Virus record (IMG/VR): IMGVR_UViG_3300021061_000009
Coordinates: 1-43,575 of that record
DNA from: a virus
Length of the DNA: 43,575 bases
Strand: one strand, 5' to 3'
Position 1 is the first letter of the stretch; every line of letters begins with the position of its first letter. The notes under the pieces are model-generated. The model was given only the letters and a program-made list of their open reading frames with translations, searched no databases and was not told the DNA's origin. The position numbers and the translations under genes were made by a program. This document shows, piece after piece, positions 15,249 through 21,816 of this stretch.

Positions 15249-16081
15249 TTCTGCACTTGCTCCTTCTGACTGTTATTAGTCCTATACAACGCTTCCTTAA
15301 CCTGCTCATCATCTGCCGCCGTACACAACTCGTGAAAATCGCAGTAGCTGCACATCGAGTTGTATGCTTTAGGCCAAATATTATTCTCAATATTGAATGC
15401 AACTGTCCGCATCCACGCTTGGTCTGATTTCTTCCAAGCCTCAATCTGAGCCGCAGACCGATTAAACAACTGGCGCTCAAACCGTTGCCAATACCCCGCA
15501 GGCTCTCCCTTGTATGCCCGCTGTCTATGCCCAACCGCAATGCCGTTAATGTAAAACCCCGCACACTCACCGTACTTCTGCTGCGCCCAGGCCGTGTAGC
15601 GCGTGATCTGCGCTGACAACTCGAATTGCTTCCAGTACGTATAGGAGAATGTCTTGCCGGTCGTCTTGTGATCCCACAAGTAGAGGGAGCCAGAAGGGAG
15701 GTGCTTTGCGACCAGATCGACCGTCATTTCGTGCATTCCTTCGTTCTCAACTTCAGACTTAACTTCCGCGTCTATGATCTGCCAGTCCTTATCCTGCTCC
15801 TTGTAGTAGGCGATATACGCCTCAAGCGCTTTTTCAGCACCTTCAATCGTTTTCGCTAAATCATCTGGCTTTAAATCTTCCGGGTAAATCGTCTTAAAAC
15901 CTGCCATCATCTCGGCAAACGAAGCGCCTCTGTAGTACAGTTCAAGCGCCTTGTGCATTGCTGCGCCCCAAGTCCGATCATTCGCTGATTCCGGCTGATC
16001 GATCTTCTCAAGGCGGTCTATGTACGTCAGCTTGTACTTGTAAGGACACGAATTAAACGCCTGAATCTCGCTGTATCTCAT
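15245..16081 (-). CDS. Cas4/RecB-like PD-(D/E)XK nuclease
   Basis: A 278-aa nuclease of the RecB/Cas4 type. It has SCPYKYKLTYIDRLE at the N-terminus (Cys12), the core TVDLVAKH...LYLWDHKTTGK with the catalytic Asp and Asp-x-Lys (about 130-152), the Q-rich helix QFELSAQITRYTAWA and a C-terminal CSYCDFHELC cluster that with Cys12 could hold an iron-sulfur cluster. It likely makes ends for recombination with the Sak4-like protein. The start is coupled to the 26-aa membrane peptide gene. Confidence 0.85.
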   Translation of the reverse strand: MRYSEIQAFNSCPYKYKLTYIDRLEKIDQPESANDRTWGAAMHKALELYYRGASFAEMMAGFKTIYPEDLKPDDLAKTIEGAEKALEAYIAYYKEQDKDWQIIDAEVKSEVENEGMHEMTVDLVAKHLPSGSLYLWDHKTTGKTFSYTYWKQFELSAQITRYTAWAQQKYGECAGFYINGIAVGHRQRAYKGEPAGYWQRFERQLFNRSAAQIEAWKKSDQAWMRTVAFNIENNIWPKAYNSMCSYCDFHELCTAADDEQVKEALYRTNNSQKEQVQK

Positions 16082-16158
16082 TTTCCCCTCTTATCGCTGA
16101 CCAATATTAGGATCAGCCCTAACCACGCTGCTGCACATGCAATCTCAAGGTCGATCAT
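16078..16158 (-). CDS. 26-aa membrane microprotein
   Basis: A single hydrophobic helix (CAAAWLGLILILV) between a short acidic start and a basic end (DKRGK). Both its start and its stop are fused with the neighbours by ATGA, which strongly suggests translation. Function unknown. Confidence 0.6.
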   Translation of the reverse strand: MIDLEIACAAAWLGLILILVSDKRGK

Positions 16159-16349
16159 ACCGCCACTCCAATCACGCCCATACAACCCGACGCATTAAGC
16201 CTGTGCCTGGTGCCGCACACCTTACACTGAAGAACTTTTCCTTCTTGAACCATCTTTCTGAAATCCTGAACCTCAATTTTCCGGCTGCACACAAAGCACG
16301 CTAACCAATTAAGCGCTATCGGTTCTGGGGCTACCTTACGCAACGACAT
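16155..16349 (-). CDS. zinc-ribbon protein
   Basis: A 64-aa protein with CFVC at about residue 20 and CKVCGTRHRLN at about 45: a standard zinc ribbon. The ATG at 16349 follows GAGGGCGAAG. It overlaps the upstream gene by 14 nt. Function unknown. Confidence 0.65.
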   Translation of the reverse strand: MSLRKVAPEPIALNWLACFVCSRKIEVQDFRKMVQEGKVLQCKVCGTRHRLNASGCMGVIGVAV

Positions 16350-16554
16350 CTTCGCCCTCCTCAAACTCTTCAGGAAGGGGAGAGTACACCGCATCTGCCG
16401 CCATTTTGGTTGATTTCCTCATAATCCGCTTCGTTTCGGCTTTTGCTCGTAAGAACGCTGCCACAACTTCCAAATCGTCCGGCTCCACGTTCCACGCAAA
16501 CTCAGCTTCCCGCACAATCTTCAAAAACTGTTCATATCTCTCTTTTCCGCTCAT
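16336..16554 (-). CDS. hypothetical helical protein
   Basis: A 72-aa protein with an Arg/Lys/Ala helical core and an acidic tail (PEEFEEGEDVVA). It overlaps neighbours by ATGA on the start side. Function unknown. Confidence 0.65.
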   Translation of the reverse strand: MSGKERYEQFLKIVREAEFAWNVEPDDLEVVAAFLRAKAETKRIMRKSTKMAADAVYSPLPEEFEEGEDVVA

Positions 16555-16718
16555 CTCTCATCCTCCACTTCCCACTTGGATTCCATGTCGTAGCAGAACT
16601 GGCAGAACCCTTCTTCGTCCTTATCGTGTCCACACAAGCGGCACAACTCCACTCGATACAACTTCTGAATCATCTTCTCTGTCACACCGGCAGGGTAGTA
16701 ATCGCTAAAGTCCATCAT
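16551..16718 (-). CDS. zinc-ribbon miniprotein
   Basis: A 55-aa protein with CRLC and CQFC 15 residues apart, a compact zinc ribbon. GAAGGAG lies before two consecutive ATG codons; coupling to both neighbours is by ATGA. Function unknown. Confidence 0.65.
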   Translation of the reverse strand: MMDFSDYYPAGVTEKMIQKLYRVELCRLCGHDKDEEGFCQFCYDMESKWEVEDER

Positions 16719-16864
16719 GCGGCCTCCTTCGAGCGGTAAACTGCCCGTTCAAGCGCCTGAATCGCTTCTTCTGCGGTAAGTCCTGACGCAATCCCGCGCT
16801 TAATCAGTTCAAGCGCTGTCTTCAGTCCTGCCTCAAACGGTTCTTCTGCGTGGGCTTGTTTCAT
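16715..16864 (-). CDS. hypothetical 49-aa helical protein
   Basis: An Ala/Glu-rich two-helix peptide (ALELIKRGIASGLTAEEAIQALERA) coupled by ATGA at both ends. The turn IASGLTAEEA recalls small oligomerisation modules. Function unknown. Confidence 0.6.
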   Translation of the reverse strand: MKQAHAEEPFEAGLKTALELIKRGIASGLTAEEAIQALERAVYRSKEAA

Positions 16865-17094
16865 GACGCTAACCCATCCTTAAACAGCCGGTTAATCTCA
16901 TCCTGCGTCAATCGCTGTTCTCCGGGCTGCATCAACACATCATCCGTCACGTTCGCATACCCGTAACTCGTCTGCCCGTCCTCGAACCGAATCCAATACT
17001 CAATGCGTTTCGATACGCTGTCATAAACGACCTTCTCCACATGCCCCACCTTATGAATTACAACCTTGTCTCCGATCCTGTACGTCTGGTTCAT
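16861..17094 (-). CDS. hypothetical protein, SH3-like barrel possible
   Basis: A 77-aa protein. MNQTYRIGDKVVIHKVGHVEKVVYD with later YWIRFEDGQ has the spacing of a small beta barrel (KOW/SH3-like), with a helical tail. Coupled to the lysozyme-like gene by ATGA. Confidence 0.65.
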   Translation of the reverse strand: MNQTYRIGDKVVIHKVGHVEKVVYDSVSKRIEYWIRFEDGQTSYGYANVTDDVLMQPGEQRLTQDEINRLFKDGLAS

Positions 17095-17810
17095 TTCACA
17101 CTCTCCTTTTTGGTTAACTTGTTGTAGCGCTCGATATAAGCCCTCGTAATGCGAGATGGCTGTCTACCCTTGATAGAGCGCAGAAACCCCTCGTTATAGG
17201 CTCTAATGCGAAAATAAGGGGTGTCTGGCAGGGAATAATGAGCGAGTAAGGCTGGAATACGCTTATTGAGGTACCAGTCTGCAACTAAACGCGCTTTGAC
17301 TGGCTCAAGCATGTCCTTATGGGTAAAGGACGCCTTATTGAACTTGTTGTAGTCCTGAACTACGGGAGGATGGATCTGGAACAGCCCGAGCGCCTTGCCG
17401 CCGTCTCCGACAGCCGAAGCGCGACCGCTTGACTCGATCTGAGCTATAGCAGAGAGGTCTATCTGCTTATGATCTGCGATATTGTGGGCATAATCAGAAT
17501 GGGCAGAAGAACCTGTCAGATTACTTTCTGAATATACCGGGATAAACGAACTTACGAGGGAGAGTCCTACAACTAGGAGGAAACTACGAAATGCTCTAAC
17601 TACATACGGTATATACACATACGACTCATTTTGAGTCCTATAATGTATACTAGCAGCCTTAATTAAATTGATCTGAGCATATTTAGTATACACAGGGGAA
17701 TGCGTCCTATTTTCCATTTTACGAATCACCTTATCGGTCTGTATAGTCATATTATGCTCTCGTGTTCCGAATATATCGGCATATAGTCTGAAAACTTTAG
17801 CGGTCCTCAT
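17091..17810 (-). CDS. SLT-type lysozyme / transglycosylase (endolysin candidate)
   Basis: A 239-aa peptidoglycan-cleaving protein. The C-terminal half has the SLT fold signature AIAQIESSGRASAVGDGGKALGLFQI with the catalytic Glu126. Residues 76-92 form a hydrophobic helix (FLLVVGLSLVSSFI) ending in a small-residue VYSES segment, so it may be membrane-anchored or exported like signal-arrest endolysins. A 75-residue cytoplasmic part before this helix is unusual. The ATG at 17717 has the best Shine-Dalgarno (AAGGTG), so the true start may be there. The gene follows the XRE regulator by 3 bases and shares its promoter at 18148-18176. Confidence 0.8.
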   Translation of the reverse strand: MRTAKVFRLYADIFGTREHNMTIQTDKVIRKMENRTHSPVYTKYAQINLIKAASIHYRTQNESYVYIPYVVRAFRSFLLVVGLSLVSSFIPVYSESNLTGSSAHSDYAHNIADHKQIDLSAIAQIESSGRASAVGDGGKALGLFQIHPPVVQDYNKFNKASFTHKDMLEPVKARLVADWYLNKRIPALLAHYSLPDTPYFRIRAYNEGFLRSIKGRQPSRITRAYIERYNKLTKKESVK

Positions 17811-17813
17811 AAA

Positions 17814-18110
17814 TTATTTCTGAGTGACCCCGTATCTTTCGTTAAACTCGAAGGTCGTCATACCGCGCCTCGTACACTCCTGAATAAAGAGCGTTTGAAG
17901 CTTATTGAGGTGCTGCGGCTCTGGATTCCACCAGCCGCGCTCCCATGCGTGGACTGTTCCCCACGTATGCTCAAGCTCCTTAGCCAAGCGGTACTTCGAC
18001 CATCCAAGCATCTTCATATTCGCAATTAACTGCCTGGCCACTTCCACTAAGTTGTACTTCCTCCTTACTCCATCGGTCATTACGACCGGACCTTCTACCT
18101 CTAACAACAT
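17814..18110 (-). CDS. XRE-family HTH regulator
   Basis: A 98-aa protein. Residues 20-62 contain an HTH: ARQLIANMKMLGWSKYRLAKELEHTWGTVHAWERG, typical of Cro/C1-type (XRE) regulators. I start it at 18110, behind GAAAGGG, because the promoter's predicted start site (about 18141) lies inside the longer open frame. Its promoter carries a palindrome of the same family as two others on this strand, so autoregulation and control of the early operon are plausible. Confidence 0.82.
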   Translation of the reverse strand: MLLEVEGPVVMTDGVRRKYNLVEVARQLIANMKMLGWSKYRLAKELEHTWGTVHAWERGWWNPEPQHLNKLQTLFIQECTRRGMTTFEFNERYGVTQK

Positions 18111-18147
18111 ATCGTCCCTTTCGGTTATATCCTCACCGGATATTCCA

Positions 18148-18176
18148 ACTATAGCAAAGCTTAGTATACTTGTCAA
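18148..18176 (-). promoter_or_regulatory. sigma70-type promoter with operator, upstream of the XRE gene
   Basis: TTGACA (18171-18176), exactly 17 bases, TATAGT (18148-18153). The spacer holds AAGCTTA-G-TATACTT (18157-18171 on the plus strand), a degenerate copy of the palindrome found in the other two early promoters. It drives the XRE gene and probably the lysozyme gene. Confidence 0.8.
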
Positions 18177-18190
18177 GTAGAATAGTTTAA

Positions 18191-18463
18191 TTATTCTTCC
18201 TCAAGCCAATCTTTAAACATCTTCTCGTCAAACACTCTGAAATTGAACTTACCACCCCATATCTCGTCACTTTCTTGATTAGTTACGAGGTGAAACTCAA
18301 GCAAGCGATACTTCAGCGCAATCAAAAACATCTGACTAAGCTCATCCGGATAAATTTGATATTTCGGATGGCATGAATCAATTACAAAAGTTTTCTCAAT
18401 TTTGTTGAAATAGATCCGGCGTCCGATCAGCCATATTTTTGTGGTCGTTTTTTTGGTTTCCAT
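18191..18463 (-). CDS. hypothetical protein
   Basis: A 90-aa protein (METKKTTTKIWLIGRRIYFNKIEK... ending WLEEE) with alternating basic and aromatic residues and an acidic end. AAAAGGAT precedes the ATG. It is separated from the helicase gene by the large hairpin at 18478-18533. No motif recognised. Confidence 0.7.
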   Translation of the reverse strand: METKKTTTKIWLIGRRIYFNKIEKTFVIDSCHPKYQIYPDELSQMFLIALKYRLLEFHLVTNQESDEIWGGKFNFRVFDEKMFKDWLEEE

Positions 18464-18477
18464 TTTATCCTTTTCGT

Positions 18478-18545
18478 ACGTTCCCGCAGTACGCCCTCCT
18501 TACAGGAGGGGGCGTTACTGCGTAGGGAAACGTAGGTACGCAGTA
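18478..18545. promoter_or_regulatory. large imperfect hairpin with CGCAGTA repeats, origin or regulatory candidate
   Basis: 18478-18500 pairs with 18504-18533 (about 24 pairs, small bulges, TAC loop), built on GCAGTA-CGCCCTCCT against AGGAGGG-GCG-TTACTGC. CGCAGTA occurs at 18485 and 18539 and inverted at 18516. No T-run follows on either strand, so it is not an intrinsic terminator. It lies immediately downstream of the helicase/initiator-like gene. Confidence 0.6.
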
Positions 18546-18553
18546 GTGCCTAC

Positions 18554-19603
18554 TTAATTAAGGTCTTCACTGCGCGGGTTAAGTCCAAGATCCACAACAT
18601 CTTCCAGATTTACGCAGATGTCGTCTAATTCATCCAAATACTTGTTTATTTTTTGAGCCTGCTGCATGTGTGCCGTTCTGATACAAGCGAGTTTTACTGC
18701 GTACTTTTTTATGGGGCCATTTAGTTGAAATCTTACGCTTGATTCTGCGATCTTTAACATCTCCGAAAGTTGACGTGAGCTAAGGTCTGGTCCGTGGGTA
18801 TAAAGTGCGCGCCAAATCATGCGAGCCTGCTGGCTAGATTTAAACTCTTCTGGAATCTCAATCAGATCGACAATCTCGTCTCCGTTCACTATCTCGGCTT
18901 GATAGAAGAAGTCTGTCTTAGCTTTTTCTTTCTGAAAGTTCCTGACATGCATAACGTCGCTTTCCTTGTCCCACTCAACGCATAGGCAGAAGTCCCAGGC
19001 ACTATCCAGGTCAACCGAGCCGCTAAGCCATTGTGCCGTATTCTCCTTATGTTTCTTATTCAGTCCCTTAATAGAGTGGTGACTTACGATAATCGTTACT
19101 TTGTACTCTAGAACAAGGCGTTTTAGGCCGTCGATGATTGGGCCAACGTCTTTCTGTTCCTTTACGTCCCGGCCATTCAGAACCCTCATAAACGGATCAA
19201 TGAACACGACAAGCGGCTTAAGCGTCTTAATATCTTCCTCAAGTAAGGGGAGCTGCTCAGGAAGGCGGCACGACTTAGCCTTGGAGATGTAATAGCCCGG
19301 TATCTTCTTACCCTTCGTCATGCGGTAGTAGAGCCGGACTTGCTTATCCGGATCTTCATCCAAATTCACAAAAAGTATGTTCCCGCTCTCAAGCGTATCG
19401 AATTGAAAGAATGGTTGCTTCGTAATAATCGAAATGCCAAGTTTTCTTTGTAGCACACTCTTACCGCCATGAGGGGAGGCATTGCCCTTTGGAGGGCCAG
19501 CCACAAAGCCCAAGCCTTTAGGAATTACGTTCTTTACTATCCAAGCCGTTTCATCTTTCTTAGGTTCATATTGTGAAGCGTCAAAGTATCCGAAACCACT
19601 CAT
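18554..19603 (-). CDS. RepA/DnaB-like hexameric ATPase (replicative helicase candidate)
   Basis: A 349-aa AAA_25-type protein of the RSF1010 RepA / KaiC-RecA class. The P-loop is unusual: GPPKGNASPHGGKS (residues 36-49), about six residues longer than GPPKGGKS. Walker B is LVVFIDPF (about 127-134), then TIIVSHHSIKG and a GSVDLDSAWDF segment. The C-terminal 80 residues look like a winged helix (SSRQLSEMLKIAESSVRFQLNG). The start at 19603 follows ACGGAGA and overlaps the upstream 42-codon frame by ATGA. With no phage DNA polymerase visible, it probably loads or drives host replication machinery. Confidence 0.85.
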   Translation of the reverse strand: MSGFGYFDASQYEPKKDETAWIVKNVIPKGLGFVAGPPKGNASPHGGKSVLQRKLGISIITKQPFFQFDTLESGNILFVNLDEDPDKQVRLYYRMTKGKKIPGYYISKAKSCRLPEQLPLLEEDIKTLKPLVVFIDPFMRVLNGRDVKEQKDVGPIIDGLKRLVLEYKVTIIVSHHSIKGLNKKHKENTAQWLSGSVDLDSAWDFCLCVEWDKESDVMHVRNFQKEKAKTDFFYQAEIVNGDEIVDLIEIPEEFKSSQQARMIWRALYTHGPDLSSRQLSEMLKIAESSVRFQLNGPIKKYAVKLACIRTAHMQQAQKINKYLDELDDICVNLEDVVDLGLNPRSEDLN

Positions 19604-19728
19604 TGTGAAGTTCTCCGTAATAGGGGAAGGCAGAGGCCCGGAACCTTGGCGGGTGCACCTTGCGTGCAAGATGGTGTCTTTGCAGACACTCCGGGCATGC
19701 CTAAACTTTTATTGTTTGATTGACTCAT
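19600..19728 (-). CDS. 42-aa leader peptide of the helicase gene
   Basis: A short frame, Ser/Pro/Thr/Leu-rich, with no domain, whose stop overlaps the helicase start (ATGA). Upstream is GGCGGGAA. The inverted repeat CTTGC-GT-GCAAG (19659-19670) lies inside. It may be a real peptide or a coupling leader that controls helicase translation. Confidence 0.45.
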   Translation of the reverse strand: MSQSNNKSLGMPGVSAKTPSCTQGAPAKVPGLCLPLLRRTSQ

Positions 19729-19828
19729 AATTCCCGCCAAGGAAATTTGTCATGTCGCGTACACTAAACGTAAATTACATTCTGTTTCAAGCAAAATATT
19801 TCAGATTTAGAAAATAAATGTACTAAAG
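19729..19828 (-). other. AT-rich gap before the helicase leader
   Basis: About 100 bases with no frame worth calling. A weak promoter-like TTGAAA with a poor -10 can be seen on the minus strand, but I would not assign it. Confidence 0.4.
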
Positions 19829-20023
19829 TCACTCAAGCCCATCGAAGCATTTTTCGCAAAGGTAATGATAAACAGGTTGTGTGCTTTCTTCGGAACCTGT
19901 TTCAACGTATTCTCCTAAATCATCAGCCAGGAATAGCTTCCGGCAGCATTCACAAGCCATCAGCTCATCTATTTCATGTGTCTTTACTTTGCCAATCCAA
20001 GTAATGTCAGTTTTCTTTTTCAT
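19829..20023 (-). CDS. zinc-ribbon protein
   Basis: A 64-aa protein with CECC near residue 25 and CEKC near residue 58, a zinc ribbon around an acidic insert. Coupled by ATGA to the upstream gene. Function unknown. Confidence 0.7.
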   Translation of the reverse strand: MKKKTDITWIGKVKTHEIDELMACECCRKLFLADDLGEYVETGSEESTQPVYHYLCEKCFDGLE

Positions 20024-20316
20024 GCGCGGCCTTTGGCTTTATTGATTGCACGCTCTAACGCTACAGCGGCATCATTTACGATTTTCCAATCAGTTGCTTT
20101 TTTGCCGGAAAGTTCGTCCATTAATGTCGCCGCCATTTTTAATGCGAGTTCTGAAGCGGTTAAAAGGTCTGGCGCTGCTGCATTCAACGCACAACGTTTG
20201 CAATTCGGATAAAAGCTACCATTGTTTTTATGGTGATGGAGTGGCTCAGGCGTATGCCTCACCGCCATATTCGCCTTCATCTCTTTTTCTGTTTCTTCAT
20301 CGTGTCTAGTTCCCAT
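20020..20316 (-). CDS. phage protein with APDLL-type C-terminal helix
   Basis: A 98-aa protein; GAAAGGAAG precedes the ATG at 20316. A His/Asn-rich N-terminus is followed by CKRC, then an Ala/Leu helical region (AAPDLLTASELALKMAATLMDELSG...ALERAINKAKG) familiar from small phage hypothetical proteins. Function unknown. Confidence 0.7.
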   Translation of the reverse strand: MGTRHDEETEKEMKANMAVRHTPEPLHHHKNNGSFYPNCKRCALNAAAPDLLTASELALKMAATLMDELSGKKATDWKIVNDAAVALERAINKAKGRA

Positions 20317-20344
20317 GGTCGCGCTTCCTTTCGTTTGTGTTGGG

Positions 20345-20578
20345 TTAGGCCGCTTCGTTTGCAATCATCCATTCAGCAAGCGCGGCTTTGTCCCTGGTTT
20401 TAAATGTTGGCTGTTCCTCAAATGGGCGGGAATCGCATACTATTCGCCATTTACCGTCAACGTAGTTTCTTGATACGCAACCAATCGCGCCGGATGGATA
20501 GCGCACATTGTGAACATACCAACCGCCATGCCGCCATCTTGAATAATGAAATTCTGTAGGTGGTGTTTTAGTTATCAC
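20345..20578 (-). CDS. conserved-type small protein (YPSGAxGCVSRNY motif)
   Basis: A 77-aa protein with a GTG start and GGAAAGG upstream. GWYVHNVRYPSGAIGCVSRNY, DGKWRIVCDSR and a TFKTRDKAALAEWM tail make a compact beta-then-helix protein resembling a family seen in phages and plasmids. Role unknown. Its end GCCTAACC is part of the junction motif family. Confidence 0.72.
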   Translation of the reverse strand: MITKTPPTEFHYSRWRHGGWYVHNVRYPSGAIGCVSRNYVDGKWRIVCDSRPFEEQPTFKTRDKAALAEWMIANEAA

Positions 20579-20602
20579 GCTCCGCTTCCTTTCCTGTTTT
20601 GG

Positions 20603-21046
20603 TTAGGCTTCTAGTTGCTTCAAAATAGCTTGAAGGACTGAATAAAAAACTTCCTCTTTTTCTTGAACTTGCGCCATTGCCAGCAAGCTAAAACCGTCCG
20701 TTGCGCCGTTCTTTATTGCTTCCTCAAGATAATAAACCCTGTTAATATTGGACGCTAACCACGCCGTTAAATCAGCTGTGTAAATATCCGCTTCAATCTC
20801 ACAGCGCCTTTCATCTGCTTGCTCTTCCGTTTCACATTCAGACAATGTTTCAAGTGCATCAACGATAAACTTATATTTATAATCATCCGGCCCCATATCG
20901 TCGTGAGCATTGAAAACCATGTCCTTAACCCATTCTTCCCATAATGGGTTATCGTGTTTTGATACCCATATCTTACGTTCCTCTTGGTATTCAAAGCATT
21001 TAAGAGCATCTTGCGCCAAGCTTGAAATTGTTTTATTCTTTGTCAT
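20603..21046 (-). CDS. hypothetical acidic helical protein
   Basis: A 147-aa, Glu/Asp/Ala-rich protein ending ILKQLEA, predicted mostly helical. Its mRNA leader (21047-21118) holds three hairpins, and the likely ribosome binding site GGATAGGAG is in the loop of the last. No domain recognised. Confidence 0.75.
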   Translation of the reverse strand: MTKNKTISSLAQDALKCFEYQEERKIWVSKHDNPLWEEWVKDMVFNAHDDMGPDDYKYKFIVDALETLSECETEEQADERRCEIEADIYTADLTAWLASNINRVYYLEEAIKNGATDGFSLLAMAQVQEKEEVFYSVLQAILKQLEA

Positions 21047-21118
21047 GTTTGCCCGGCTCCTATCCGGGTAGACTGCTGTACCCGCTCCTATCCTATTCGC
21101 GTAGGGTAGGGCGGCTTG
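21047..21118 (-). promoter_or_regulatory. structured leader with Shine-Dalgarno in a hairpin loop
   Basis: On the minus strand three hairpins follow each other: CCTAcCCTA/TAGGaTAGG, GGGTA/TACCC and CCCGG/CCGGG. The phrase GGATAGGAG appears twice, and the second copy, in the loop of the last hairpin, lies about 10 bases before the ATG at 21046. This suggests translational control of the downstream gene. Confidence 0.5.
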
Positions 21119-21316
21119 TTAGGCTCCTAAATAAGCCTTCCTATTCGTTTCCTTCTTTAAGAAATACTGAACCGCATTCTCAAGGCTATTGCTTGCGCTT
21201 ACATTCTTGCCGTTGAATTGCACAATGCTTTCATTTTGAACCGCAACAAATTCGCCGAAAGAGTTTTCGTATATTGTTATTCCTTCCGGGAGTCTATTGT
21301 CGTAATGCGTTCTCAT
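21119..21316 (-). CDS. hypothetical protein
   Basis: A 65-aa protein with ATG at 21316 behind CGAGGA; a GTG ten codons upstream is less likely. A beta-rich first part (GITIYENSFGEFVAVQN) is followed by a helix. No domain recognised. Confidence 0.65.
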   Translation of the reverse strand: MRTHYDNRLPEGITIYENSFGEFVAVQNESIVQFNGKNVSASNSLENAVQYFLKKETNRKAYLGA

Positions 21317-21350
21317 ATCCTCGCCCTTTCCCGCGCCTCTAAGCACGTAG

Positions 21351-21578
21351 TTAAGCTTGTTTAGTTTCGAGTAAGTAAAAGCTGTCTGTCATTGTGCTGT
21401 ACGCATAAAGCAAACGCTCATTTGTTTCGACTACGAAATTGGCTCTTAGCTCTACTGGATTCTTAAATGTGCGTCTAACCGCTTTAATGAAAGCTTTCTT
21501 CTCATTGCGTGTACGGTCACATTTGTCCCAGAATTCAATTTCCGCTTTGGAGCGTTCTAAAAACTTCTCTAGTTTCAT
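21351..21578 (-). CDS. hypothetical basic protein
   Basis: A 75-aa protein with a basic helical N-terminus (LERSKAEIEFWDKCDRTRNEKKAF) and beta-like C-terminus. GGAAAGGAATC precedes the ATG. Function unknown. Confidence 0.68.
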   Translation of the reverse strand: MKLEKFLERSKAEIEFWDKCDRTRNEKKAFIKAVRRTFKNPVELRANFVVETNERLLYAYSTMTDSFYLLETKQA

Positions 21579-21605
21579 GTTGATTCCTTTCCGCCTCTAG
21601 GCACG

Positions 21606-21782
21606 TTATCTAATTACCTTCGTAAAATCCGGTTTCTCTCCGTTATATTCCGATACTCTGAACTTGTGAAATCCATTAGCCTCTGCCCATTTTCTAGCGG
21701 CCTCAATGCGTGTTTCGTCCTCTGTGATTAATTCTTCCTGCCAGTCCTCATTACCTTTCTTTACGGCCCATAGAATTTTCAT
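21606..21782 (-). CDS. hypothetical 58-aa protein
   Basis: A compact alpha/beta protein (MKILWAVKKGNEDWQEELI...). The order strand, acidic turn, helix (EAARKWAEANG), strand (FRVSEY) resembles small phage modulator proteins. GGAAGGAATG precedes the start. Function unknown. Confidence 0.65.
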   Translation of the reverse strand: MKILWAVKKGNEDWQEELITEDETRIEAARKWAEANGFHKFRVSEYNGEKPDFTKVIR

Positions 21783-21816
21783 AGCATTCCTTCCTGACGC
21801 CTCTAGGCGCTTTGGT

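Noticed and set aside
18111-18176. An N-terminally extended XRE regulator starting at 18176
   Set aside because: The extension would start within the -35 box of the promoter, upstream of the predicted transcription start; the ATG at 18110 has a good ribosome binding site.
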